Below, one piece after another: positions 36,801 through 42,933 of a DNA stretch of 54,173 nucleotides (positions within the stretch are counted from its first letter, which is position 1; every line of letters starts with the position of its first letter). The position numbers were made by a program, and so were the translations under genes. The notes under the pieces were generated by a model. The model made no database searches and was not told where the DNA came from. It was given only the letters and a program-made list of their open reading frames with translations. Location: positions 1-54,173 of the forward strand of contig JAFGKT010000020.1 in assembly GCA_016928435.1 (NCBI GenBank). The letters are read 5' to 3'. The stretch is from Sedimentisphaerales bacterium. GTDB taxonomy: Bacteria; Planctomycetota; Phycisphaerae; Sedimentisphaerales; SM23-30.

Positions 36801-37256
36801 ATCACAGTCTTCAGTGCCGGTTATGCCATTAACGGTTTGGCCAATGTTGTGAAGCCCCCATAGATTGCTGAACTGAACATCATTTGGCTCTGTTGCAAAA
36901 GCCTGTGCTCGATAGTTTGGCTCAACATACAAGACATCTGTTCTTGCTCTCAATTGGCTTATTGCCTTTTCAACACTAATATTCGCAGGTAACCGAACTA
37001 AAGACAGGCCTTCAACAATGCGAAAATCCTGTGCTATTTGTGCGTTACTGATTGTGTTACGTAATGCGTTTTGTCGTGTAGCCCGATTTTGTACTTCACC
37101 GCTACGCTGGGGAGCGAAACGAATCATTAGTTCACCGGGTACATAACTATCTGGGTCAAAACGCTGGACAGCAGTCTGTTTATCTGCCCAAGCAATAGAT
37201 GCAAAAATACAAATTGAAAAAGTAATTGCAGAGAATCTGCGCAACATAAAACCCAT
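33894..37256 (-). CDS. secreted subtilisin-like (S8) protease with beta-helix and dockerin-like repeats
   Basis: 1120 residues. Signal peptide (FSAITFSICIFASIAWADK), propeptide-like region to ~125, S8 domain (~160-430) with complete triad: D174 (AVIDSGVDYNHPDL), H230 (NGHGTHCAGT), S390 (DGTSMAAPHVAG), oxyanion N322 (AAAGNEG). Then a beta-sandwich with DPCDPC-type turns, and a right-handed parallel beta-helix (~620-930; repeated ITNCNIHDNAGHGI-like coils). Near 990-1060 two Ca-binding repeats (DQTGDGRINLAEFYE; DCDNNDFIDIVDLCDF) look like dockerin or EF-hand units. The C-terminus is helical and lacks a PEP-CTERM. AAGGAG lies 6 nt before the ATG. Follows the PEP-CTERM gene by 45 bp. Confidence 0.92.
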   Translation of the reverse strand: MGFMLRRFSAITFSICIFASIAWADKQTAVQRFDPDSYVPGELMIRFAPQRSGEVQNRATRQNALRNTISNAQIAQDFRIVEGLSLVRLPANISVEKAISQLRARTDVLYVEPNYRAQAFATEPNDVQFSNLWGLHNIGQTVNGITGTEDCDIDAPEAWDIITDACDIVVAVIDSGVDYNHPDLVANMWINEAEYYGDPNVDDDNNTYVDDIYGYDFCNDDVDPMDDNGHGTHCAGTIGAVGDNALGITGVCWQVQIMPIKFLNARGGGSYADAVAAIEYATYMEVDIMSNSWGGTGDAQSVKDAIEAANQAGIIFVAAAGNEGWNNDNTPIYPATYDCDNIISVMATDQNDERAGFSCYGQTSVDLGAPGVNILSTVLNNSYDYKDGTSMAAPHVAGACALAWAAHPDWSADYLKSAVLGSVDIPSTALNCVSGGRLNLATLVNYKPPLISLSVTDNIALDPCDPCYCGECASLNDFITYTISYAPDACDYYSVEVTDYLPLQTFYSPPADPNTGQYDILNQTYTWGEGTVYGHDPCDPNIIRHITVQVNQLAEPCGVIVNRVTIESFGDPESFTVDIEQTPVCCWGGDVIYVNTNVPLTSFETGTSWDNAYRNLQDAISRVERGCGHEIWLAAGTYSPGAESTDTFELPDGISIYGGFVGNESNRNDRDLIAHPTYLTGNDVCNTIIDVDNCSSGVTLDSLIIGKADSRGIYCEDSTLALSNCIIAENDGDGLDVHSSTLTLNNCVIAHNGDDGLYCFGNSSAPQITNCNIHDNAGHGINAYRAYPTVQNTFIHNNGVNGIYLYNPSNAPVIRNATIVNNFAEAIYLDTGDQPDITNCILWHNNDNNSYQDLTGCVASYSCLTYSADPNIIDYAPTPDPNDNIRCNPLFVTADFTIGNFHLDPCSPCKDLGDSAPSYTNELDIDGQSRVVNSLVDIGADEYDCSEVINSNDQTGDGRINLAEFYEITTIWQLSSAQADPNDPNTPNWNSAYDCDNNDFIDIVDLCDFSATDWAWQACYHNSPAWPFMSMSVTFPPVTEESSALSAAVIEQYQRSVWRSIAPEYTPTIYERVWQLEQIIDWLEDIWINTPGIQEEVDEEGFFNMLYQIQDELELLYSQL

Positions 37257-37301
37257 AACGTTCTCCTTTCGCGAAAACGAGGTTTAAATTCCCCCAGCCA
37301 T

Positions 37302-37892
37302 TCACACGTCTTTATTTTTTCGCAGTAGCGATGTTGTCCCCAATAAGAGCATTAGCATACCGGTTGGTTCCGGCACAAGGGTACCTTCAATTATCAGTGT
37401 TGCATCATTAAGAGAAACTTCGCCGTGAGACAAGTAGCTGCCTCCTCCTATGGATGTTACTATAAGATTACGCTCAATGATGATTTTGCCGGTACCATCT
37501 AACAGAGTAGCAATTTCATCAGGAGACAATCCGGTAAATATTGATTCACAGCTAAATTGTTCCGGGTCGGGATATTCAGCTACACCTGCTCCGGCAACAG
37601 CAGTAGCAAATCCCGGATTGAGTACCAAGGTCGCTAGCATCTCACTATCGACAAGTACTTCACCAGGAGGATTATTGTAGATAAAAATCCCCGCTGTCGC
37701 CTCACCTGACCATTGGATGGATACCTGGGTTATTTCAGTGAAAGTGACACCCAGGTCGAAATCATGTTCCCAGACATCACTGTTTTCATCATAGGTGCCC
37801 GCGCAGTTTAGCGGGTAGGGGTAAGTATTTGCTAAAGCGGATTGGGCTGTGATTAATAACAACAGCATCAAGATTAGAAACATATTTTTCAT
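37302..37892 (-). CDS. exported PEP-CTERM protein, 196 aa
   Basis: Signal peptide (MFLILMLLLLITAQSALA), a beta-rich middle with WEHDFDLGVTFTEITQVSI and GKIIIERNLIVTSIGG, and the C-terminal sorting signal VPEPTGMLMLLLGTTSLLRK followed by a basic tail. First gene of the operon with the S8 protease. AAAGGAG lies 6 nt before the ATG. A substrate or partner of the protease is a reasonable guess from co-transcription only. Exosortase must be encoded elsewhere. Confidence 0.88.
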   Translation of the reverse strand: MKNMFLILMLLLLITAQSALANTYPYPLNCAGTYDENSDVWEHDFDLGVTFTEITQVSIQWSGEATAGIFIYNNPPGEVLVDSEMLATLVLNPGFATAVAGAGVAEYPDPEQFSCESIFTGLSPDEIATLLDGTGKIIIERNLIVTSIGGGSYLSHGEVSLNDATLIIEGTLVPEPTGMLMLLLGTTSLLRKNKDV

Positions 37893-38199
37893 TCGTTACT
37901 CCTTTTCAAAAATTGGTAGTTATCCCGACCCCAATTTTTTGTATTGTTATCGGCGAGTGCCAAAAAACTAAGGCACCGCCACTAGAGCCTACGTTCGGCC
38001 CGCTAAAGCCGTTGAGGGACACTAGCAGACAGTGCCCATACTGGGCACTGGCCACTGTGCGATCCCTCAAAATTAAATTAGCGGTTTAACGTAGGACGCT
38101 CACTGGTTACAGTGAATTTACATATTTGGTTTTGAAAAATGCCAACTTGTGGCGGGAAAAGACCTCCTGGTAAAAAAACTATATTCCTATAATAGTGCC
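37893..38199 (-). promoter_or_regulatory. structured ~300-nt leader of the PEP-CTERM/S8 operon
   Basis: Minus-strand order from the promoter: a 5-bp hairpin (38101-38114); a long nested hairpin 38095-37988; a 9-bp bulged hairpin (GGCGGTGCC, loop TTAGTTTTTT, GGCACTCGCC; about 37952-37980); then AAAAATTGG-type arms (37939-37931 with 37916-37908) directly before the ribosome site. The last one ends in CCAATTTTT, so it could also end transcription. No gene or leader peptide found. Confidence 0.55.
37988..38095. repeat. 108-bp nested inverted repeat
   Basis: Four arm pairs share one centre: CCTACGTT/AACGTAGG (37988-37995, 38088-38095), CCGCTAA/TTAGCGG (38000-38006, 38078-38084), TTGAGGGA/TCCCTCAA (38012-38019, 38063-38070), CAGTGCCCA/TGGGCACTG (38030-38038, 38042-38050). 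All pairs are perfect; the loops between them are asymmetric by only 1-4 nt. Could be a regulatory RNA stem, a transposed palindromic element or a recombination site. Confidence 0.8.
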
Positions 38200-38228
38200 A
38201 GTATATGGGTTGTTGCTTAGGTTGTCAA
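38200..38228 (-). promoter_or_regulatory. sigma-70 promoter of the PEP-CTERM/S8 operon
   Basis: Minus-strand TTGACA (38228-38223), 17-nt spacer, TATACT (38205-38200). Near consensus. Predicted start at about 38193, about 300 nt before the PEP-CTERM start codon. Confidence 0.75.
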
Positions 38229-38393
38229 GAGAAATTTACCGTCATTTTTGGGCTAAAGGAGGGTTAAGCTTGGGCCCCAACCACGCCCATGCTTAAACCC
38301 TAAACGGAACTTTGCACCGGTTCTCTTTGCTGCTCGTTTGCCTCTCAGTGTGTCTGGATGTCCCTATTTATGCGCGAACAGGGGGCGCATGAA

Positions 38394-38470
38394 AAAGGGC
38401 GCTGCTACAAATCACGCCCATCATAGGCCCGCAAGAGCCTTCGAGAAACGTAAAAGTAACAGCGCCCTTT
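38394..38470 (-). terminator. candidate terminator of the 14-gene cluster
   Basis: AAAGGGCGCTG (minus, 38470-38460) pairs perfectly over 11 bp with CAGCGCCCTTT (38404-38394), then five T in total (to 38392). The 55-nt loop is large for an intrinsic terminator. It is 240 bp beyond the mrp stop. The rest of 38229-38710 has a 6+5-bp hairpin (38262-38275 with 38285-38299) and a 6-bp hairpin (38370-38389); no gene seen. Confidence 0.45.
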
Positions 38471-38710
38471 ATCATTAGACAAAGAGCGCCAAGTTACCAC
38501 ACGCTTTCTCTATCAGACTTGCGGTTTATGATGGAGCGTATGAAACTCAACACAATCTATATTTGAATGTCCCACTGCGGTTAGCAGCTTTACTTAGAGG
38601 ATACCTCATGTTTGGGTAAAAAGCAAATGAAAACAGAAAGTTTTTTAGGAGTTACGCTGGGCGATAATCCGTGGGGGGAATTAAATGTGTCCGGTGTGGT
38701 TGTTGGTATA

Positions 38711-39553
38711 TTATAGTTTTAGGATGGTTTGGATAGCGTTGTTGAATGCGTTGTAGGTTTGGGGTTGGGCGGTGTTTTTGATGAATTGGCCGTTGTCTCC
38801 TGCGGTTACGATGTTGGGGTCTATTGGTATTGCGCCGAGGAATGGGACGTTCATTTCTTGTGCCATTTGTTTACCGCCGCCGGATTTGAAGATATCGACG
38901 TGTTCTTGGCAATGGGGACAGACAAAGCCGCTCATATTTTCTATTACGCCTAGTACGGGGAGGTTGACTTTATGGCAGAAGTTGACGCATTTGCGTACGT
39001 CGGAGATTGCTACTTGCTGGGGAGTGGTTACGACGATGGCTCCGTCGGCGTCTTCGAGTAGTTGAGCGACGGCGAGCGGTTCGTCGCCGGTGCCGGGCGG
39101 TGAATCGATGATGAGATAGTCGAGTGAGCCCCATAGTACATCTTTGATAAATTGTTTTATGACGTTGTATTTCATAGGGCCTCGCCAAATTATGGCGTCG
39201 TCACGGCTGGGCAGGAGGAATCCGATGGACATGACTTTTAGGCCTGGAAATATTTCGATTGGTTCGATGGCGTGTTCGTCGCTGCCTTGGATGGAATGTC
39301 CTTCGAGGCCTAGGAGTTTGGGGATGCTGGGGCCGTGAATATCGATGTCGAGCAGGCCTACGGTTTTGCCGGCCTCGTGCAGAGCGAAGGCGAGGTTCGC
39401 AGCCACGGTGCTTTTGCCGACGCCGCCTTTGCCGGAGAAGATGGATATTTTGTGTTTGATTTGGCTGGTGCGTTCGCGAAGTTCTTGGCGTTCTTGTTCC
39501 ATTTGCTGTTGGTGAGAGTCGGGGTTGGTTTGGTTAGGGGTTGATTGGGACAT
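38711..39553 (-). CDS. mrp: Mrp/NBP35-type Fe-S cluster carrier ATPase
   Basis: P-loop ATPase that binds and transfers 4Fe-4S clusters. 280 residues. Deviant Walker A FSGKGGVGKSTVAANLA (~38-54); switch region DIDIHGPSIPKLLG; YLIIDSPPGTGDEPL; ENMSGFVCPHC with the CxxC that holds the bridging cluster in NBP35/Mrp proteins. N-terminal 30 residues are Gln-rich and unstructured. Last gene of the minus-strand cluster. In sulfate reducers Mrp-type proteins also sit at the orp loci. Confidence 0.93.
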   Translation of the reverse strand: MSQSTPNQTNPDSHQQQMEQERQELRERTSQIKHKISIFSGKGGVGKSTVAANLAFALHEAGKTVGLLDIDIHGPSIPKLLGLEGHSIQGSDEHAIEPIEIFPGLKVMSIGFLLPSRDDAIIWRGPMKYNVIKQFIKDVLWGSLDYLIIDSPPGTGDEPLAVAQLLEDADGAIVVTTPQQVAISDVRKCVNFCHKVNLPVLGVIENMSGFVCPHCQEHVDIFKSGGGKQMAQEMNVPFLGAIPIDPNIVTAGDNGQFIKNTAQPQTYNAFNNAIQTILKL

Positions 39554-39587
39554 TAGGGTTTTGCTTTCTTGGTTATTGTGAATTTAC

Positions 39588-39613
39588 AGCATGGGCTGAT
39601 GAGCCCATTCTAC
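39588..39613. repeat. interspersed palindromic repeat CAGCATGGGCTGAT (copy 2)
   Basis: Hairpin ATGGGCT / AGCCCAT in CAGCATGGGCTGATGAGCCC, followed by ATTCTAC. Copies at 41228-41254 (with GATAGG and CATCCTAC) and a degraded copy at 12211-12236. REP-like, intergenic. The flavoprotein stop codon (39610-39612) lies inside it. Confidence 0.75.
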
Positions 39614-40236
39614 TTTACTGGATTCCCGCCTGCACGGGAATGACAAGTCAGTTTTAGGGATAGTTCGGCAACTCTTTTGCCGAGGTTTTTCGCGGTTTCG
39701 ATTCCGAAGTTGTCACTATCGATTCCTTCGGATGGATTGTTCCATAAGGTTGCTCCGAAGTGGGCGGTTGGTTGTCCGTCGCTGACGCAGACCATATCGT
39801 GACAAAGACAAGCGGCTTGCACGGCCTGGATGGTAAGTTCCTGGCCGCCGCTGCGTACTCCGCCGACCGCGACGACGCCTGCCACGCGATTGCGAAAAAT
39901 CCAACCGTTACGACGAAACATAACGCTGCGATCCAAGAATGCTTTGCATTGAGCGGTCATGGAGCCGAGATAAACGGGGGTACCGATTATCATGCCGGCA
40001 ATGTCCTCGTCGGCCAGGTGCGGTATCAAAGAGGCAAAGTCATCTTGGATGGGGCATTGTAGAGCATTTTTGCAGGCACCGCAAGCGTTGCAGGGTCGAA
40101 TATCAAGGCCCGCGAGTTCGATTATTTGGGTTTCGATGGATTCATCGACGGTTTGGGCGGCTTGTAGGCAGATTTGCAGGGCTTTGTAGGTGGTTTGGCC
40201 TTTACGAGGACTGCAACTGAGGGCGATGATTTTCAT
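39610..40236 (-). CDS. NAD(P)H-dependent FMN reductase / flavodoxin-like protein with repeat-derived C-terminus
   Basis: 208 residues, flavodoxin-like fold. MKIIALSCSPRKGQTTYKAL binds FMN phosphate (SPRKGQT), DIAGMIIGTPVYLGSM is the flavin-ring loop, and RPCNACGACKNALQCPIQDD is a Cys-rich motif seen in ISF-type iron-sulfur flavoproteins. Fits the redox theme of the cluster. The last ~11 residues (CHSRAGGNPVK) are the translation of a widespread ATTCCC-N-GGGAAT palindromic repeat (39622-39641), so the natural C-terminus probably ended near residue 196. The gene seems otherwise intact. 33 bp after the radical SAM gene. Confidence 0.85.
   Translation of the reverse strand: MKIIALSCSPRKGQTTYKALQICLQAAQTVDESIETQIIELAGLDIRPCNACGACKNALQCPIQDDFASLIPHLADEDIAGMIIGTPVYLGSMTAQCKAFLDRSVMFRRNGWIFRNRVAGVVAVGGVRSGGQELTIQAVQAACLCHDMVCVSDGQPTAHFGATLWNNPSEGIDSDNFGIETAKNLGKRVAELSLKLTCHSRAGGNPVK
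39618..39646. repeat. dRS3-like ATTCCC-N8-GGGAAT repeat
   Basis: ATTCCCG (39622-39628) pairs with CGGGAAT (39635-39641) inside CTGGATTCCCGCCTGCACGG GAATGACA. This is the common TGGATTCCCGCC...GGGAATGACA palindrome of many bacterial genomes. It abuts the CAGCATGGGCTGAT repeat, giving a composite element. Confidence 0.8.
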
Positions 40237-40269
40237 ATGCTACTCTTTCGATAGGAATTAATGTTTGTA

Positions 40270-41196
40270 TTAATTGGGAGTTGCGGCGGTGTAGTAGAGT
40301 CGATTGTTTTGGAGTTGGGATTTGATTTTTCCTTGAGTTGAGAGTTCTTCGATGTATTTGAGGACTTCGTTGCGGTGTAGGTTTAAGCCTTGGGCGATGT
40401 CTTCGATGGAACAAGGACGGCGCGCGATCATATTGAGAACGTCGTCGCGCTGAGCGGTGAAGATTGATTGATCGTGGACATTTTTATAGTCAGCGATGAC
40501 TTGGGCGTTGTTGCTGAGCTTGCGGGCGATTTGCTCGAGTTGGTCTTGGGGAACGGGGAGAGTCTCAGCGTCGGCTGGGGGACGGGTAACAGTGTTTACC
40601 TGGACGCGGTCGGGTTTGATTTGGCCGATGCAGGAAGCGAGGTCTTGGATTTCGGATTCGGAGGTGTTTAGGTTTTGGATGATGAAGACTTCGAGCCAAT
40701 ATTGGTTGGTGAATTCGGAGCGGAAATCGATAAGGCCTTGGAGCATGTCGGCGAAGGTGATTTCGGGGCAGGGACGATTGATGATTTGGAAGGTGCGGTC
40801 GTTGCCGGCGTCAAGGGAGGGGATGACGAGATCGGCTTGGGCGAGTGCTTGGCGGATTTCAGGGCGCGACAATAGTGATCCGTTGGTTAGCACGGCAACA
40901 GGTATGGCGGTAATATTTTTGATGCGGGTGATGAGTTGGTCGAGGGGGGTATAAAGGGTTGGTTCGCCTGATCCGGCGAGGGTGATATAGTCGGGGTTGG
41001 TGGATAGGCGGGATTGGAGTTGTTCGATTAGGGTGTCGAGAGGAACCCATTGTTTACATTGAGTGGTTTGGTTGGTGGTGCGGCCGAGCTGGCAGTAGGC
41101 GCAGTCGTAGGTGCAGGTTTTGAAAGGGACCATGTCGATGCCGAGCGATCGGCCTAGACGACGGGATGGTACAGGGCCGAAGATGAAAGATGACAC
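40270..41196 (-). CDS. radical SAM protein with C-terminal winged helix
   Basis: 308 residues. Cluster motif CTYDCAYC (C28, C32, C35, CxxxCxxC), preceded by FGPVPSRRLGRSLGID, a marker of the COG0731-type group. The barrel continues with ITLAGSGEPTLY (GGE-like), VAVLTNGSLL and VIPSLDAGN. The last ~60 residues (IARRPCSIEDIAQGLNLHRN, EVLKYIEELSTQGKI) form a winged helix, unusual for a catalytic enzyme and suggesting DNA or RNA binding. Substrate unknown. COG0731 enzymes include tRNA-modifying members. Part of the redox cluster between the flavoprotein and the MBL-fold gene. Confidence 0.85.
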   Translation of the reverse strand: MSSFIFGPVPSRRLGRSLGIDMVPFKTCTYDCAYCQLGRTTNQTTQCKQWVPLDTLIEQLQSRLSTNPDYITLAGSGEPTLYTPLDQLITRIKNITAIPVAVLTNGSLLSRPEIRQALAQADLVIPSLDAGNDRTFQIINRPCPEITFADMLQGLIDFRSEFTNQYWLEVFIIQNLNTSESEIQDLASCIGQIKPDRVQVNTVTRPPADAETLPVPQDQLEQIARKLSNNAQVIADYKNVHDQSIFTAQRDDVLNMIARRPCSIEDIAQGLNLHRNEVLKYIEELSTQGKIKSQLQNNRLYYTAATPN

Positions 41197-41227
41197 GGTT
41201 GACTCCTGTGGTTGGTTGCGGTCTTAA

Positions 41228-41254
41228 CAGCATGGGCTGATAGGCCCATCCTAC
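41228..41254. repeat. interspersed palindromic repeat CAGCATGGGCTGAT (copy 3)
   Basis: Same repeat as at 39588, between the radical SAM and MBL-fold genes; ATGGGCT with GGCCCAT arms, then CCTAC and a T-run (41255-41261) on the plus strand. Confidence 0.7.
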
Positions 41255-41267
41255 ATTTTTTGATTGC

Positions 41268-42140
41268 TTATTCGGTTTTGGCGGTAGTTGGGGTTGTTTC
41301 AAATTCTAAGGTGGCGCCGACTGAAGCGGTGATGCATTTATCGGGGAAGGCTTGGTAGAGTTTGGCGGCGGCATTGGTTCCGGTGCAGTGAGCGGGGATG
41401 ATTTGCTGGATGTTGTAACGGCGAAACGCTTGTATGGTTTGGTCGATTCTTTGAGGTGATGCGTTGCCGAGGTGCATTCCGCCGATTATGGTATGAAATT
41501 CTTTTTTGCTGGTTAGTTGAGCGATATGGTCGAGGGTATTGACAACGCCCGCGTGGGCGCAGCCGAGGACGACGACTAGGCCTTGGTTGGTTTCGAGGAA
41601 TAGGGATTGGTCGTCGGTTATGGGATCGGGCTTGGTTGCGTCGGAGTCTTGGAAAAAGGATCCGCCGACGTCTTCGAAGTCGGAGTTTCGGGGGATGGGA
41701 CCGGTGACTGTTATGCCTGGTATGATGGCTGTTGGTTTTTTGGTCCAGACGAGGTTGGCGATATTGGGGTGTTGGGTCAGGTTGATTTTGGTGAAGGCGG
41801 GCATAGCGATGTTGCGGATGGGCTTGTCGGGATGGGCGCTGTATTTGGATTTCGTGGCGTCGGGGTGCAGGTATAGGTCGGTTTGGTGAGAATTGTCGAG
41901 AACGCGCATTAGTCCGCCGGTGTGATCATAATGGCCGTGGCTTAGGACGATAGCTTGGGTTTGGGAGAGGTCGATGTTGAGGATTTCAGCGTTGTTTTGG
42001 ATGATACCGGACTGGCCGGTGTCGAATAGGATTTTGTGGTCTTGGTATTCGATCCATACAGCCCAACCGTGTTCAGCCAACAATGTGGGGCGGTTGCTGG
42101 TATTGTCAACGAGTATGGTTACACAGCAGTTATTAGTCAT
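41268..42140 (-). CDS. MBL-fold metallohydrolase (COG1237-like)
   Basis: 290 residues. Metallo-beta-lactamase motif HGHYDHTGG at 68-76 (HxHxDH), GCAHAGVVNTLDHIA near 193, and GGMHLG and IPAHCTGTNA toward the C-terminus, all positions of the di-metal site. Best matches the group annotated as dihydropterin-ribofuranosyl-aminobenzene-phosphate synthase-like, where the reaction is mostly unproven. The gene overlaps the thioesterase stop by 4 nt (ATGA), so translation is coupled. Stops 71 bp before the radical SAM start. Confidence 0.88.
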   Translation of the reverse strand: MTNNCCVTILVDNTSNRPTLLAEHGWAVWIEYQDHKILFDTGQSGIIQNNAEILNIDLSQTQAIVLSHGHYDHTGGLMRVLDNSHQTDLYLHPDATKSKYSAHPDKPIRNIAMPAFTKINLTQHPNIANLVWTKKPTAIIPGITVTGPIPRNSDFEDVGGSFFQDSDATKPDPITDDQSLFLETNQGLVVVLGCAHAGVVNTLDHIAQLTSKKEFHTIIGGMHLGNASPQRIDQTIQAFRRYNIQQIIPAHCTGTNAAAKLYQAFPDKCITASVGATLEFETTPTTAKTE

Positions 42141-42586
42141 GATTTGGCACTGTAAGTTAGTTTGAGGTCTTCCATGAATTTGGCGGTGGCGATGGTGGTG
42201 ACTTGTTGGTTTTGGGTGATTTCGGCTTTGACTTCGAAGATGGGCGGCGTCGTGCGAGTTATCCAGGCGCGTACGCTCGCGGGTTGGTCGGTGCGCACAG
42301 GATGGCGATAACGGATACGCAAGTCAGCGGTGAGGGCGACACGGTTCTGGGCGAATAGACAGTTGGTCATGGCGCCGTCGAGGATGGCGGAGACAACACC
42401 GCCGTGAAGTATGCCGGGATAGCCTTGGTAGTTTTGGTCAAAGTTGAATTCCGCGACAACTTGTCCGTCTTGGGCGGAATGAAAGTTTAATCTCAATCCT
42501 TGGGTGTTTTTAGGCGAACATACGACACAGTCGGGGTGCACTTGTTGACCGACGCAGTTGCAGCGTTGTTGTTTTTCAGTGATCAC
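42137..42586 (-). CDS. PaaI-type hot-dog thioesterase
   Basis: 149 residues, with the PaaI/DUF4442 hot-dog motif ILHGGVVSAILDGAMTN (~60-76, catalytic Asp). Unusual Cys-rich N-terminus MITEKQQRCNCVGQQVHPDC followed by VVC, with four Cys spaced like a small zinc-binding or cluster segment; not standard for PaaI enzymes. Overlaps the NifX-like gene by 11 nt upstream and the MBL gene by 4 nt downstream, so tightly coupled. Its substrate in this setting is unclear. Confidence 0.85.
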   Translation of the reverse strand: MITEKQQRCNCVGQQVHPDCVVCSPKNTQGLRLNFHSAQDGQVVAEFNFDQNYQGYPGILHGGVVSAILDGAMTNCLFAQNRVALTADLRIRYRHPVRTDQPASVRAWITRTTPPIFEVKAEITQNQQVTTIATAKFMEDLKLTYSAKS

Positions 42587-42914
42587 AAATATTGCTTCCT
42601 GTTTGGAGTGAGCCGTCCAGATATGCTTGGACGATTTCTTCGGCGGACAAGACAGATGCGCCTACGACAACTTTGATATCGTTTTGGGCGAAAAGCTGCT
42701 GGGCACGTTGGCCCATACCACCTGCGATGATGATATTGGCGCCTTGTTGGTGCAGCCACGCAGGCAGTACGCCGGGCTCGTGGGCCGGGGGTTGGAGGTT
42801 TTCGGTTTTGATGATCTGCTTGGTCTGGTCGTCAACTTCAACAAGGGCGAATTGGTCGCAATGGCCAAAGTGCATGCTGAGTCGTCCGGCGGCTAACGGT
42901 ATAGCGATTTTCAT
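42576..42914 (-). CDS. NifX/NifB-type dinitrogenase cofactor-binding protein (copy 2)
   Basis: 112 residues, family of dinitrogenase iron-molybdenum cofactor biosynthesis proteins, which also includes the orange protein ORP that binds a Mo-Cu-S cluster. Signature: MKIAIPLAAGRLSMHFGHCD, HEPGVLPAWLHQQGANIIIA, GGMGQRAQQLFAQNDIKVVVGA. The H-F-G-H-C segment near residue 15-19 and the GGMG loop are ligand-binding positions. No nif structural genes are in the window. Next to the two Fe-S P-loop ATPases, as in orp clusters. Confidence 0.92.
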   Translation of the reverse strand: MKIAIPLAAGRLSMHFGHCDQFALVEVDDQTKQIIKTENLQPPAHEPGVLPAWLHQQGANIIIAGGMGQRAQQLFAQNDIKVVVGASVLSAEEIVQAYLDGSLQTGSNICDH

Positions 42915-42933
42915 GTTTGGTTCTCCGTGGAAG

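Noticed and set aside
37988-38095. Integron attC site
   Set aside because: attC needs RYYYAAC and GTTRRRY core sites; the ends CCTACGTT/AACGTAGG do not fit and no integrase is present.
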